From positions 496,001 to 560,000 of the forward strand of contig NZ_ML219773.1 of assembly GCF_004765805.1 (NCBI RefSeq): a stretch of 64,000 bases of DNA, read 5' to 3'. Source of the DNA: Halorussus halobius. GTDB lineage: Archaea; Halobacteriota; Halobacteria; Halobacteriales; Haladaptataceae. The position numbers were made by a program, and so were the translations under genes. The stretch's first letter is position 1; each line of letters starts with the position of its first letter. Below, one piece after another: positions 54,659 to 63,117 of this stretch. The notes under the pieces are model-generated. The model saw only the letters and a list, made by a program, of their open reading frames with translations. It ran no database searches and had not been told where the DNA came from.

Positions 54659-57616
54659 ATGAGCAAGGACTACATCGACGTCCGGGGGGCCGAGGAACAC
54701 AACCTCAAGGACCTCGACGTCTCCATTCCGCGCGAGTCGTTCAACGTGGTGACGGGGCTGTCGGGGTCGGGGAAGTCCTCGCTCGCGTTCGAGACGGTAT
54801 ACGCCGAGGGCCAGCGCCGCTACATCGAGAGCCTGTCGGCGTACGCCCGCAACTTCCTCGGCCAGATGGACAAGCCGCAGGTCGAGAACGTCGAGGGGCT
54901 GTCGCCCGCCATCTCCATCGACCAGAAGAACGCGGCCAACAACCCCCGGTCGACGGTCGGCACGGTGACGGAACTCCACGACTACTTCCGGTTGCTGTAC
55001 GCCCGCATCGGGACGCCACACTGTCCGGAGTGTGGCCGAGAAGTGGGCGAGCAGAGCGCCCAGAACATGGTCCGGCGCGTCCTCGAACTCCCCGAGGGAA
55101 CCAAGGCCAAGATAGCGGCCCCGGTGGTCCGCGACCAGAAGGGCGCGTTCGAGGACCTGTTCGACGACCTCGTCTCGGAGGGGTACAGTCGGGTCGAGGT
55201 CGACGGCGAGGCGTTCGACCTCGCGCTCGACAGGCCCGACCTCGACGAGAACTACGACCACGACGTCGACGTGATAGTCGACCGCGTCAGCGTCGACCCC
55301 GAGGCCCGGAGCCGCATCACCGACAGCGTCGAGACCGCCCTGGCGGAGGCCGACGGCGCGCTGAAGGTCGTCGTCCCCGACCCGCCGGCGGACGCCGCCG
55401 AGGACCTCGGCGGGGCCGCGGCGCGCTCGACTGGGGACCTCTCGGAGGGCGACGACGAGGACCGCCTCGTGGTGGAGTTCTCGGAAGACCTCGCCTGCAC
55501 CCACTGTGGCATCGACTTCCGGGAGATAGAGACCCGGAGCTTCTCGTTCAACAGCCCCCACGGCGCGTGTCCGGAGTGTGAGGGCATCGGCGAGACCAAG
55601 GAGGTCGACGAGGACCTCGTGGTCGTCGACCCCTCGAAGCCGCTCAAGCACGTGTTCGAGCCGTGGAGCTACGACCGCACCTACTACCGTCGCCAGCTCG
55701 ACAACGTGGCCGACCACTTCGGCGTGAGCGTCGACACGCCCTTCGAGGAGTTGCCCGAGCACGTCCGGGAGGCGTTCGTCTGGGGCACCGACGAGGTGGT
55801 CCACTTCGAGTGGACGACCAGGAACGGCACCCGGGAGAAAGACGAGCCGTTCGAGGGCGTGATTCCCAACCTCGAACGCCGGCACGTCGAGACCGATTCG
55901 GACAGCACCCGCGACCACATCGAGGAGTTCATGGCGGTCACGACCTGCCCCGAGTGCGAGGGCACCCGGCTCAACGACCAGAGCCGGTCGGTGTACGTCG
56001 ACGGCACCTCGATTACGGCGGTCAACGAGCTGTCCATCGGCGACGCCCTGGACCACTTCGAGGGGCTGGAGGCGCAACTCGACGAGCGCGAGACCACCAT
56101 CGCCGAGGAGATTCTGAAGGAGATTCGCGCGCGACTCGGCTTCATGGCGGAGGTCGGGCTGGAGTATCTGACCCTCGACCGCGAGGCCTCGACCCTGTCG
56201 GGCGGCGAGAGCCAGCGCATCCGACTCGCCACCCAGATCGGTTCGGGACTCGTCGGGGTGCTGTACGTCCTCGACGAGCCCTCCATCGGACTCCACCAGC
56301 GGGACAACGACCGGCTGTTGAACACGCTGCAGGAGCTTCGGGACCTCGGCAATACCCTGCTCGTGGTCGAACACGACGAGGAGACGATGCGCCAGGCCGA
56401 CAACGTCATCGACATGGGTCCCGGCCCCGGCAAGCGCGGCGGCGAGGTCGTCGTCCAGGGCACCACCGAGGAGATAGAGGCCTGCGAGGACTCGCTCACG
56501 GGCGACTACCTCGCCGGCCGCAAGGCGATTCCGGTGCCCGACGACCGGCGCGACTCCGAGGAGACGCTGACGGTCGTGGGCGCGCGCCAGCACAATCTGA
56601 AGGACCTCGACGTGGAGATTCCGGTCGGGCAGTTCACCGCGATTACCGGGGTGTCCGGCTCCGGCAAGTCGACCCTGATGCACGACGTGCTCTACGAGGG
56701 GCTGGCCCGCGAGATGAACGACAACACCAGCGTCGACCCCGGCGACCACGACGCCATCGAGGGCGTCGAGCACGTCGAGAAGGTCCGGCTCATCGACCAG
56801 TCGCCCATCGGCCGCACGCCCCGCTCGAACCCCGCGACCTACACCAACGTCTTCGACTACGTCCGGGAGCTGTTCGCCGAGACCAAACTCGCCAAGCAGC
56901 GCGGCTACGAGAAGGGCCGGTTCTCGTTCAACGTGAAGGGCGGGCGCTGCGAGGAGTGTGGCGGCCAGGGCACCGTCAAAATCGAGATGAACTTCCTCTC
57001 GGACGTGTACGTCCCCTGCGAGGAGTGTGGCGGCGACCGGTACAACGACGAGACGCTGGAGGTCACCTACAAGGGCGCGACCATCGCGGACGTCCTCGAC
57101 ATGTCGGTCGAGGAGGCCTACGACTTCTTCGACCACGACCAGCGCATCGCCCGGCGGCTCGGCCTGCTCAAGGACGTTGGCCTCGACTACATGAAGCTGG
57201 GCCAGCCGTCCACGACCCTCTCGGGCGGGGAGGCCCAGCGGGTCAAACTCGCGGAGGAACTCGGCAAGAGAGACACCGGCGACACGCTCTACCTGCTCGA
57301 CGAGCCGACCACCGGCCTCCACAAGCACGACGAGCGCAAGCTGATAGAGGTGCTCCAGCGACTCACCGACAAGGGCAACACCGTAGTCGTCATCGAGCAC
57401 GAACTCGACCTCGTGAAAAACGCCGACAACGTCGTCGACCTCGGCCCCGAGGGCGGCGAGGACGGCGGGGAGGTCGTGGCCTCGGGCACGCCGGAGGACG
57501 TCGCGCGCGACGAGGACTCGTACACCGGTCGCTACCTCCGGGACATGCTCCCGGACGTCGACCTCGACGGCCCGCGCGCGGACCGCGAGCGGGCCGCGCC
57601 CGCGACCGACGACTGA
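54659..57616 (+). CDS. uvrA: UvrABC excinuclease subunit A
   Basis: 985 residues. Two ABC ATPase modules: Walker A GLSGSGKSS (33-41) and GVSGSGKST (near 663), with signature sequences LSGGESQRIRLATQIGSGL and LSGGEAQRVKLAEELGK. Zinc sites include CTHCGIDFRE...CPECEGIG and the long C-terminal finger CEECGGQGTVK...CEECGGDRY. UvrA locates bulky DNA damage and loads UvrB; haloarchaea have the bacterial-type system. uvrB and uvrC are not in this window. Confidence 0.97.
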   Translation: MSKDYIDVRGAEEHNLKDLDVSIPRESFNVVTGLSGSGKSSLAFETVYAEGQRRYIESLSAYARNFLGQMDKPQVENVEGLSPAISIDQKNAANNPRSTVGTVTELHDYFRLLYARIGTPHCPECGREVGEQSAQNMVRRVLELPEGTKAKIAAPVVRDQKGAFEDLFDDLVSEGYSRVEVDGEAFDLALDRPDLDENYDHDVDVIVDRVSVDPEARSRITDSVETALAEADGALKVVVPDPPADAAEDLGGAAARSTGDLSEGDDEDRLVVEFSEDLACTHCGIDFREIETRSFSFNSPHGACPECEGIGETKEVDEDLVVVDPSKPLKHVFEPWSYDRTYYRRQLDNVADHFGVSVDTPFEELPEHVREAFVWGTDEVVHFEWTTRNGTREKDEPFEGVIPNLERRHVETDSDSTRDHIEEFMAVTTCPECEGTRLNDQSRSVYVDGTSITAVNELSIGDALDHFEGLEAQLDERETTIAEEILKEIRARLGFMAEVGLEYLTLDREASTLSGGESQRIRLATQIGSGLVGVLYVLDEPSIGLHQRDNDRLLNTLQELRDLGNTLLVVEHDEETMRQADNVIDMGPGPGKRGGEVVVQGTTEEIEACEDSLTGDYLAGRKAIPVPDDRRDSEETLTVVGARQHNLKDLDVEIPVGQFTAITGVSGSGKSTLMHDVLYEGLAREMNDNTSVDPGDHDAIEGVEHVEKVRLIDQSPIGRTPRSNPATYTNVFDYVRELFAETKLAKQRGYEKGRFSFNVKGGRCEECGGQGTVKIEMNFLSDVYVPCEECGGDRYNDETLEVTYKGATIADVLDMSVEEAYDFFDHDQRIARRLGLLKDVGLDYMKLGQPSTTLSGGEAQRVKLAEELGKRDTGDTLYLLDEPTTGLHKHDERKLIEVLQRLTDKGNTVVVIEHELDLVKNADNVVDLGPEGGEDGGEVVASGTPEDVARDEDSYTGRYLRDMLPDVDLDGPRADRERAAPATDD

Positions 57617-57845
57617 CCCGTCCGCTGCCGGCTCCCCGACGAGTCTCCCGTTTTGGCGCTCGGGGCCCGTATCGTCCGACTAACCCCCGGAACTTCCGCG
57701 TTACCCACCGTAAACGAGCGGTGTCGGTCGTCGCCGCCGAGCTAAGTACTGGATAACAAAGTACGCATCCGGAGAAATTGTCGTAGCGTGTTCGGACGGG
57801 TGGCGGCGGCATCGGCGCAACAAGCGATTGAGCGGCCTGAAGAGC

Positions 57846-58400
57846 ATGAGCTCGGCTGACAACTCACCGGAACAGGAGACGCTGTCGGAGGACCTGATCT
57901 TCGACGTCCTCAAGAATCGGCGACGGCGATACACGCTGCATTACCTCAAGCAGCAGGAGCGCCCGGTCGAGCTGAGCGAACTCGCCGAGCAGGTCGCGGC
58001 GTGGGAGAACGACACGACGGTCGAGGGGCTGTCGGCCAACGAGCGCAAGTCGGTGTACACCTCCCTCTACCAGACCCACCTCCCGAAGCTCGCGGACGCG
58101 GGCATCGTCGACTACAACCAGAACCGCGGGGTGGTGGAACTGTCGGACAACGCCGCCCAGCTTGAGGGCTACCTCCGCCCGCAGGACGACTTTCCGTGGA
58201 TACGGTACTACGTCGGGCTCGCGGTCGTGAGCGCGGTCCTCGTCGTGGGCGACCTGCTCGGCGTGCCGCCGTTCGACGCCATCCCCGACGAGATATGGGG
58301 CGTGCTCATCGTGGCGGCGTTCGCGCTCTCGGCGGCGACCCACTACCTCCGGCGGCGGCGACTCGCCGACCAGGAGGCACCGTCGAACGTGGAGGGGTAG
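57846..58400 (+). CDS. Winged-helix protein with two C-terminal membrane segments (DUF7344-like)
   Basis: 184 residues from the ATG at 57846; an in-frame TTG 18 bases upstream is possible. Residues 15-105 form the haloarchaeal wHTH of the DUF7344 type: LIFDVLKNRRRRYTLHYLKQ, VELSELAEQVAAWEND and TSLYQTHLPKLADAGIVDYN. Two hydrophobic segments follow (YYVGLAVVSAVLVVGDLLGV; WGVLIVAAFALSAATHYL). It may be a membrane-tethered transcription regulator; target genes unknown. Confidence 0.82.
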   Translation: MSSADNSPEQETLSEDLIFDVLKNRRRRYTLHYLKQQERPVELSELAEQVAAWENDTTVEGLSANERKSVYTSLYQTHLPKLADAGIVDYNQNRGVVELSDNAAQLEGYLRPQDDFPWIRYYVGLAVVSAVLVVGDLLGVPPFDAIPDEIWGVLIVAAFALSAATHYLRRRRLADQEAPSNVEG

Positions 58401-58604
58401 ACTCAGTCGGCGAATTTCCGACGCTGGGCTGGGGTCACGAAGTAGCCGTTTTCCCGGCGGTAATTGCGTCTATATCTCGAACTTCAGCTTCCGAAATCCG
58501 GCGCGTAAATCCGGCGGGTGCGAGTAACGCGCGAGGGACGAGCGTCGCAGAGAGCGACGACCGAGACGCACAGGAGGCCGGGGGACGGGGGTTGCGGTCG
58601 CGGT

Positions 58605-58700
58605 GCGGTTACTCATTGGCCTCGGTAGTAGCTAGCTACATCGGGATGAACGTTGGATGAGTCGAAGAAGCTAGCTATTGCCTCGACCAATGAGTAACCG
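58605..58700. repeat. Inverted AGCTAGCT boxes of copy D
   Basis: Left box GGTTACTCATTGGCCTCGG leads to AGCTAGCT at 58630-58637; the right box AGCTAGCT (58669-58676) leads to the reverse of GGTTACTCATTGGTCGAGG. Cores are 31 bases apart. The arms match over about 33 bases with few differences, making this the most regular of the three pairs; similarity continues outward to about 58593 and 58712. Confidence 0.8.
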
Positions 58701-58724
58701 CAACCGCACCGCACGGCACCGCGC

Positions 58725-58823
58725 CTCGTCCTCCCCAACCGCCTGCGTTGCTCGGCCGAAGGCCTGCGCTACTCGGCCCTCGCACGAGATGGCGCGACAC
58801 GAGGTCGCGCCAGCGCGCGCCGG
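58725..58823 (-). repeat. Dispersed two-hairpin element, copy D (right half)
   Basis: Minus-orientation module: hairpin 1 at 58791-58811 has arms GGCGCGAC/GTCGCGCC with a 5-base loop. The hairpin 2 position is replaced by a longer segment containing GGCC-TTC-GGCC-like pairing. The conserved CTCCCCAACC block is at about 58731-58740. Confidence 0.6.
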
Positions 58824-58900
58824 TTGGAAGGCGACGCCAGCGCGCGCCGGTTGGAAGGCGACGCCAGCGCGCACCAACTGGAAAACGACGCCAGCGCGCT
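58804..58900. repeat. 27-base tandem repeat, 3.6 copies
   Basis: Units start at 58804, 58831, 58858 and 58885 (partial). The shared core is GCCAGCGCGC followed by a CGGTTGGAA-like end; the third unit is diverged. It overlaps the outer arm of hairpin 1 of copy D. Confidence 0.8.
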
Positions 58901-58974
58901 GTGAGACGACCGACCGACCGAGCGCCGACCGGCGAGCGGTGAATACTTGGGTCCCAGCGACGTACGAGCGACCG

Positions 58975-60063
58975 ATGTACGACTTCGTGGTGGTCGGGGT
59001 CGGACCGGCTGGGTCGCGGTTCTCCCGCCGGGCGGCCGAACGGGGGTACGACGTGCTGGCGCTCGAACGGGGCGCGGTCGGCGACCCGCTGGCCTGTTCG
59101 GGCCACGTCAGCACCGACGTCTGGGAGTTCACCCCCGAGGGCGCGCGCGACCGACTCCTCCAGAACGAGGTGTACGGCGCGCGGTTCCACGTCGGCGGCC
59201 CCGACAGCGACCACTACCCCTTCTACAAGCGCGAGGCCGTCTCGAACGTCATCGACCGGGTCGGCCTCGACCGGGAACTCGCCGACGCGGCCCGCGACGC
59301 CGGGGCCGACGTTCGGGAGAACCACAGCGTGCAGGCGGTCGACGAGCGCGCCGACCGCGTGGTGGTCACCGCCAGCACGCCCGACGGCACCGAGACGTTC
59401 GCCGCGCGAATGGTCGCCGGCTGCGACGGCCCGGTGTCGCGGGTCCGGTCGGAACTCGGCCTCCCCGGCCCCGGCGAGAAGCTACAGGGCGTGTTGGCCT
59501 TTTCGGAGGAGGACGACCCCGGGGACTTCGTGGACGTCCACCTGACTGCCCCGCGCTTTTTCGCGTGGCGCATCCCTCGGGGAGAGGCCGGCGTCGAGTA
59601 CGGCCTCGCGGCCCCGCCGGGGTCGGACCCCTCCGCGACCGACCTGTTCGCCGAGTTCACCGACGACTACGACGTCGAGACCGCCGAGTTCTGCGCCGGC
59701 ATGATTCCGGTCGGCCCGCCCGAGACGGTGACGAGCCGTCGCGGGTTCCTGCTCGGCGACGCCGCCGCCCAGACCAAGCCCTTTACCGGCGGCGGCATCC
59801 TCTACGGCATGACCGCCGCCGACCACGCCGCCCGAACTATCGACCCCGAGCGACCCGCCACCCTGCGGGACTACGAGGACGCGTGGCGCGACGAATTGAG
59901 TACCGAGATACGGCTGGGCCACTGGATTCGCAAGTGCTACTCGCTGCCCGAGCGCGTCCAGCACGCCGGGCTGTCGGCGTTCTCGGGCGAGATCGGGGTC
60001 CACATGGACAGGCCGACCTCCTTCTTCTCGGTCGAGCACCTGAAGAAGCTGTTGTCGGGGTGA
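58975..60063 (+). CDS. Geranylgeranyl reductase family flavoprotein
   Basis: 362 residues. The FAD-binding motif GVGPAG (8-13) starts the chain MYDFVVVGVGPAGSRFSRRA; ACSGHVS and GDAAAQTKPFTGGGILYGM (from about 261) are typical of archaeal geranylgeranyl/digeranylgeranyl reductases, which saturate the isoprenoid chains of membrane lipids. It could act on another isoprenoid such as menaquinone or carotenoid side chains. The start at 58975 gives the usual N-terminus; GAATACTT about 30 bases upstream implies a leaderless mRNA. Confidence 0.9.
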   Translation: MYDFVVVGVGPAGSRFSRRAAERGYDVLALERGAVGDPLACSGHVSTDVWEFTPEGARDRLLQNEVYGARFHVGGPDSDHYPFYKREAVSNVIDRVGLDRELADAARDAGADVRENHSVQAVDERADRVVVTASTPDGTETFAARMVAGCDGPVSRVRSELGLPGPGEKLQGVLAFSEEDDPGDFVDVHLTAPRFFAWRIPRGEAGVEYGLAAPPGSDPSATDLFAEFTDDYDVETAEFCAGMIPVGPPETVTSRRGFLLGDAAAQTKPFTGGGILYGMTAADHAARTIDPERPATLRDYEDAWRDELSTEIRLGHWIRKCYSLPERVQHAGLSAFSGEIGVHMDRPTSFFSVEHLKKLLSG

Positions 60064-60105
60064 CTCCACCCAAACAAAGACGTACCGCCCGCGACAGCTT
60101 CCGGT

Positions 60106-60558
60106 ATGCTCGTTCGAGAGGCGATGACGACCGACGTGGTGACGGTCCCGGCCGACGCCCCGCTCCAGCGGGCGGTCGGCCGGATGCTCCGCGAGGGCGT
60201 CGGCAGCGTCGTCGTCACCCGCGACGGCGACCCGGCCGGCATCCTGACCGAGACGGACACCCTGAAGGCGGGCTACCTCTCCGAGCGGCCGTTCACCGAG
60301 ATTCCCGTGACGAAGGTGGCCAGCGACTCGCTGGTGACGATTCCGCCGGGCGTCACGGTCCGGACGGCCGTCGGCCGGATGCGCGACAACGAGGTGAAGA
60401 AGCTTCCCGTCGTCGAGGACATGGAGATCGTCGGCATCATCACCGTGACCGACGTGGTGCGCCACCACGAGGCGCTGGTCGACGAGGCGGTCCAGGTGGC
60501 CGAGGGGCGACAGGACTGGCCGCCCGAGTCGCGGGGCTGGCGCTCCGACGACTCCTGA
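60106..60558 (+). CDS. Two-CBS-domain protein
   Basis: 150 residues, almost entirely two CBS motifs: MLVREAMTTDVVTVPADAPL...GVGSVVVTRDGDPAGILTET and VTIPPGVTVRTAVGRMRDNE...KKLPVVEDMEIVGIITVTDV. A pair of CBS domains binds adenosyl nucleotides and senses energy state; the partner is unknown. It lies 42 bases after the geranylgeranyl reductase gene in the same direction. Confidence 0.9.
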   Translation: MLVREAMTTDVVTVPADAPLQRAVGRMLREGVGSVVVTRDGDPAGILTETDTLKAGYLSERPFTEIPVTKVASDSLVTIPPGVTVRTAVGRMRDNEVKKLPVVEDMEIVGIITVTDVVRHHEALVDEAVQVAEGRQDWPPESRGWRSDDS

Positions 60559-60626
60559 ACCGGGGCGGTTTGGTCCGGGGCGCACCCGGGCCCCGACCCG
60601 CGTTCGAAGCCCCGACTGGTGGGTTC

Positions 60627-61862
60627 ATGGCGGTCGCGGCCCAACCCACCGACATGCTCCCGATAGCCGACGCCTTCGAGTACGACTACCGCGGCTGCGA
60701 CCTCGTCTTCGGTCGGGGCTGTGCGGACCGACTCGGCGAGTACCTCGCCGACCGCGACTGCGACCGCGCGCTCGTGGTCTGCGGGTCGAACGTCGGCGCG
60801 AACCGCGACCTGATGGCCCCCATCGAGGCGGGGTTGGGCGAGCGGCTCGCGGGCGTGTTCGACGGGACCACGCCCGGCAAGCCCGCCGAGTCCGCGTTCG
60901 AGGCGATCGACGCGATGCGCGAGGTCGACGCCGACGTTCTCGTGGGCGTCGGCGGCGGCAGCAGCCTCGACGTGGCCCGGCAGGCCAGCGCGTTCGCGCC
61001 CGACGGCCGGGCGCTCGCCGACCTCCGGGAGGAAGCCCGCGAGCGCGGCGCGGTCGCGCCGCCGGATTCTGCTCCCGGCGAGCGCCCGCCGGTCGTCGTC
61101 GTTCCGACGACGTTCGCGGGCGCGGACGTGTCGGCCGGCGGGTCGCTGCGAGTGCTGTCGGCCGACGAGTCGCCGACCGACCAGCCCGTCCTCGCCAGCG
61201 GGACGACGATGCCGGTCGCCGACTTCGCGGACCCCGCGCTGTTCGAGACCACGCCCGCGAGCGTGCTCGCCGGGTCGGCGATGAACGGCCTCGACAAGGG
61301 CATCGAGACGCCGTACGCCCGTGACGCCAACCCCGCGAGCGACGCGACGGCGGTCCACGGCCTCCGCCTGCTGAGCGAGGCGCTTCCCGAGGTCGTCGAC
61401 GGCGAGCAGGCCGCCGGCCCCGACGCGATAGAGCGGGCGGTCGTCGGTTCGCTGCTGGTCCAGCTCGACCGGAAGGTCTCGGTCGTCCACGCCGTCGGCC
61501 ACGGGTTCGCCCGCCGGTACGACGTCCAGCAGGGCGCGGTCCACGCGGTCGTGGTGCCCCACGTCCTCCGATATCTCTTCGGGGAAGTGGACGCCGCTCG
61601 CGACCTGCTGGCCGAGGGCCTCGGCGTCGAGACCGCCGGTCGCTCGGACGACGAGGTCGGCGAGGCGGTGGTCGAGGCGGTCGCCTCGGTTCGGGACGCG
61701 CTCGGCGCGCCGACGCGGCTTCGGGACCTGCCCGAGACACGGGAGGCCGACCTGCCCGCCATCGCCGCGTTCGTCGTCGACGACCACCCGATGGAGCGCG
61801 CGCCGGCGGGACTCGACCCGAGCGCCCAGGCCGTCGAGGCGGTGCTGCGCGAGGCGTGGTGA
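60627..61862 (+). CDS. Iron-containing (group III) alcohol dehydrogenase
   Basis: 411 residues; ATG 60654 is an alternative start. GVGGGSSLDVAR (about 108-119) is the NAD-binding motif. The metal site of the family is matched by D near 220 (NGLDKGIE), H near 290 (VHAVGHGFARRYD) and H near 310 (VVPHVLRYLF). PTTFAGADVS corresponds to PTTAGTGSE in bacterial members. It oxidises an alcohol or reduces an aldehyde; the substrate is unknown. Same direction as the CBS gene with a 68-base gap. Confidence 0.87.
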   Translation: MAVAAQPTDMLPIADAFEYDYRGCDLVFGRGCADRLGEYLADRDCDRALVVCGSNVGANRDLMAPIEAGLGERLAGVFDGTTPGKPAESAFEAIDAMREVDADVLVGVGGGSSLDVARQASAFAPDGRALADLREEARERGAVAPPDSAPGERPPVVVVPTTFAGADVSAGGSLRVLSADESPTDQPVLASGTTMPVADFADPALFETTPASVLAGSAMNGLDKGIETPYARDANPASDATAVHGLRLLSEALPEVVDGEQAAGPDAIERAVVGSLLVQLDRKVSVVHAVGHGFARRYDVQQGAVHAVVVPHVLRYLFGEVDAARDLLAEGLGVETAGRSDDEVGEAVVEAVASVRDALGAPTRLRDLPETREADLPAIAAFVVDDHPMERAPAGLDPSAQAVEAVLREAW

Positions 61863-61883
61863 CGTTGGGCGGTCCGCGCGGGA

Positions 61884-62651
61884 CTACACCGTCTCGGGCA
61901 GCCAGCCGCCGTCGACTTCGACGTTCTCGCCGCTGAGGTAGTCGCTGTCCTCGTCGAGGAAAAAGAGGACGGCCTGGGCCACGTCCTCGAAGCCGGCGGG
62001 CCGCCCGCGCGGGAGGTCCTCGGGGAACTCGTCGGAGTTCTCGACCACGTAGGGCGAGACCGCGTTGACCGTGATGCCGTCGTCTTGGGTGTCGCTGGCG
62101 AGCATCCGGGTGAACATCAACACGCCCTGCTTGGCGATGAAGTACGGCGCGTTCTTCGGGTTCACCATCCCCTTCTCGGCGCTCGCGTAGCCGACGTTCA
62201 CGATGCGGCCCCACTCGCGCTCGCGCATCCCCGGTAGCGCGCGCTTACAGCAGAGGTAGGTGCCGTTGACGTTGGCCTGGAGGACGGTGTTCCACTGCTC
62301 GAAGCTAATCGTCTCCCAGTGGTCGGGCGCGAAGGGGCCGACGTTGTTCACCAGCACGTCGACCGTCCCGAGGTCGGCCTCGATTCGGTCGAACAGGTCG
62401 GCCACGTCGTCGGGGTCGGCCACGTCGCCCTGCACGGCGGTCGCGTCGGGCGCGCCGCGCTCGCGGGCCTCGTCGGCGACGGCCTCGGCGGCGTCGCGGC
62501 TGGTCCGGTAGTGGACCGCCGTCGACGCGCCCCGCTCGGCCAGCGCGTACAGCAGTTCGCGCCCCACGCCCGTCGCGCTGCCGGTCACCAGCGCGGTCCG
62601 GTCGGTCAGGTCGGGTCGTATCACGGCCGAGCGTTGGGACTCGGCACACAT
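61884..62651 (-). CDS. Short-chain dehydrogenase/reductase (SDR), FabG-like
   Basis: 255 residues. TGSATGVGREL is the classical TGxxxGxG cofactor motif and NNVG follows the fourth strand. The catalytic Ser lies in NVGYASAEKG and Y-F-I-A-K in APYFIAKQG gives the YxxxK pair. The end LSGENVEVDGGW is standard. Likely an oxidoreductase of a hydroxyacyl or sugar-type substrate; not assignable further. It converges on the alcohol dehydrogenase gene with a 21-base gap. Confidence 0.92.
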   Translation of the reverse strand: MCAESQRSAVIRPDLTDRTALVTGSATGVGRELLYALAERGASTAVHYRTSRDAAEAVADEARERGAPDATAVQGDVADPDDVADLFDRIEADLGTVDVLVNNVGPFAPDHWETISFEQWNTVLQANVNGTYLCCKRALPGMREREWGRIVNVGYASAEKGMVNPKNAPYFIAKQGVLMFTRMLASDTQDDGITVNAVSPYVVENSDEFPEDLPRGRPAGFEDVAQAVLFFLDEDSDYLSGENVEVDGGWLPETV

Positions 62652-62741
62652 TGTTGTTGAGGCCCCGCGCTCGGCGGGCCATCGAACGCCGGTGGGTCCT
62701 CCGAGCGCGTCAGACCACGTCCGGGGTCGGGCGGCCGGCTC

Positions 62742-62984
62742 TCAGTCGTCGGCGGGGACCGAGCCGGTCCAGTTGGCGTCGGTCGTCGCGGTCGTCGGCT
62801 CCAGCGAGGGCGTCTCCGTCGCGTCGTCCGCGGCCGCCTCGCCGGTCTCGATTGCGTCGTCGGACGGCTCGTCGACTCGTCCGTCTCGGTTTGTGTCTGT
62901 CGATTCTTCCGGTCGTACGTCCTCGCCGTTCCCCTCCGGCGGGGCTGTGTACAGGATGCCCCGGCTCTCGCTTCGGTACGTCAT
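62742..62984 (-). CDS. Small acidic protein of unknown function
   Basis: 80 residues: MTYRSESRGILYTAPPEGNG, then Asp/Glu/Thr/Ala-rich, probably disordered. Support for a real gene is haloarchaeal codon use, acidic composition and a TTTTTTCATACGG sequence about 25-35 bases upstream that would give a leaderless transcript. No relatives recognised. Confidence 0.5.
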   Translation of the reverse strand: MTYRSESRGILYTAPPEGNGEDVRPEESTDTNRDGRVDEPSDDAIETGEAAADDATETPSLEPTTATTDANWTGSVPADD

Positions 62985-63056
62985 CGTTGACGAGTTTCTC
63001 GGTCTTTCCGTATGAAAAAAGTTCTCCCCAACGTGTTAATGGTATCTAACCTCTAT

Positions 63057-63068
63057 TAATACGTATTA
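63057..63068 (+). promoter_or_regulatory. Palindromic promoter element upstream of the PrsW-like gene
   Basis: TAATACGTATTA is a perfect 12-base palindrome and also the only TATA-like sequence at a workable distance (start near 63085, leader about 33 bases). A bound regulator would cover the TATA box. Whether it is an operator is inferred. Confidence 0.35.
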
Positions 63069-63117
63069 GGTTTCTTCGGAGGCCAGATAGTTGGTTCTGG
63101 AATCCGAACGCCCGGGC

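Larger units (their letters stand above)
58401..58974. other. Long non-coding gap holding dispersed element copy D
   Basis: 574 bases without a credible gene. Contains a left module (58518-58585), inverted AGCTAGCT boxes (58605-58700), a right module (58725-58823), a 27-base tandem repeat (58804-58900) and the GAATACTT promoter (about 58941) of the next gene. Confidence 0.7.

Noticed and set aside
53582-57400. 1272-codon minus-strand open frame across uvrA
   Set aside because: Antisense shadow of uvrA; the real gene is 53582-54514, set by its Tat signal.
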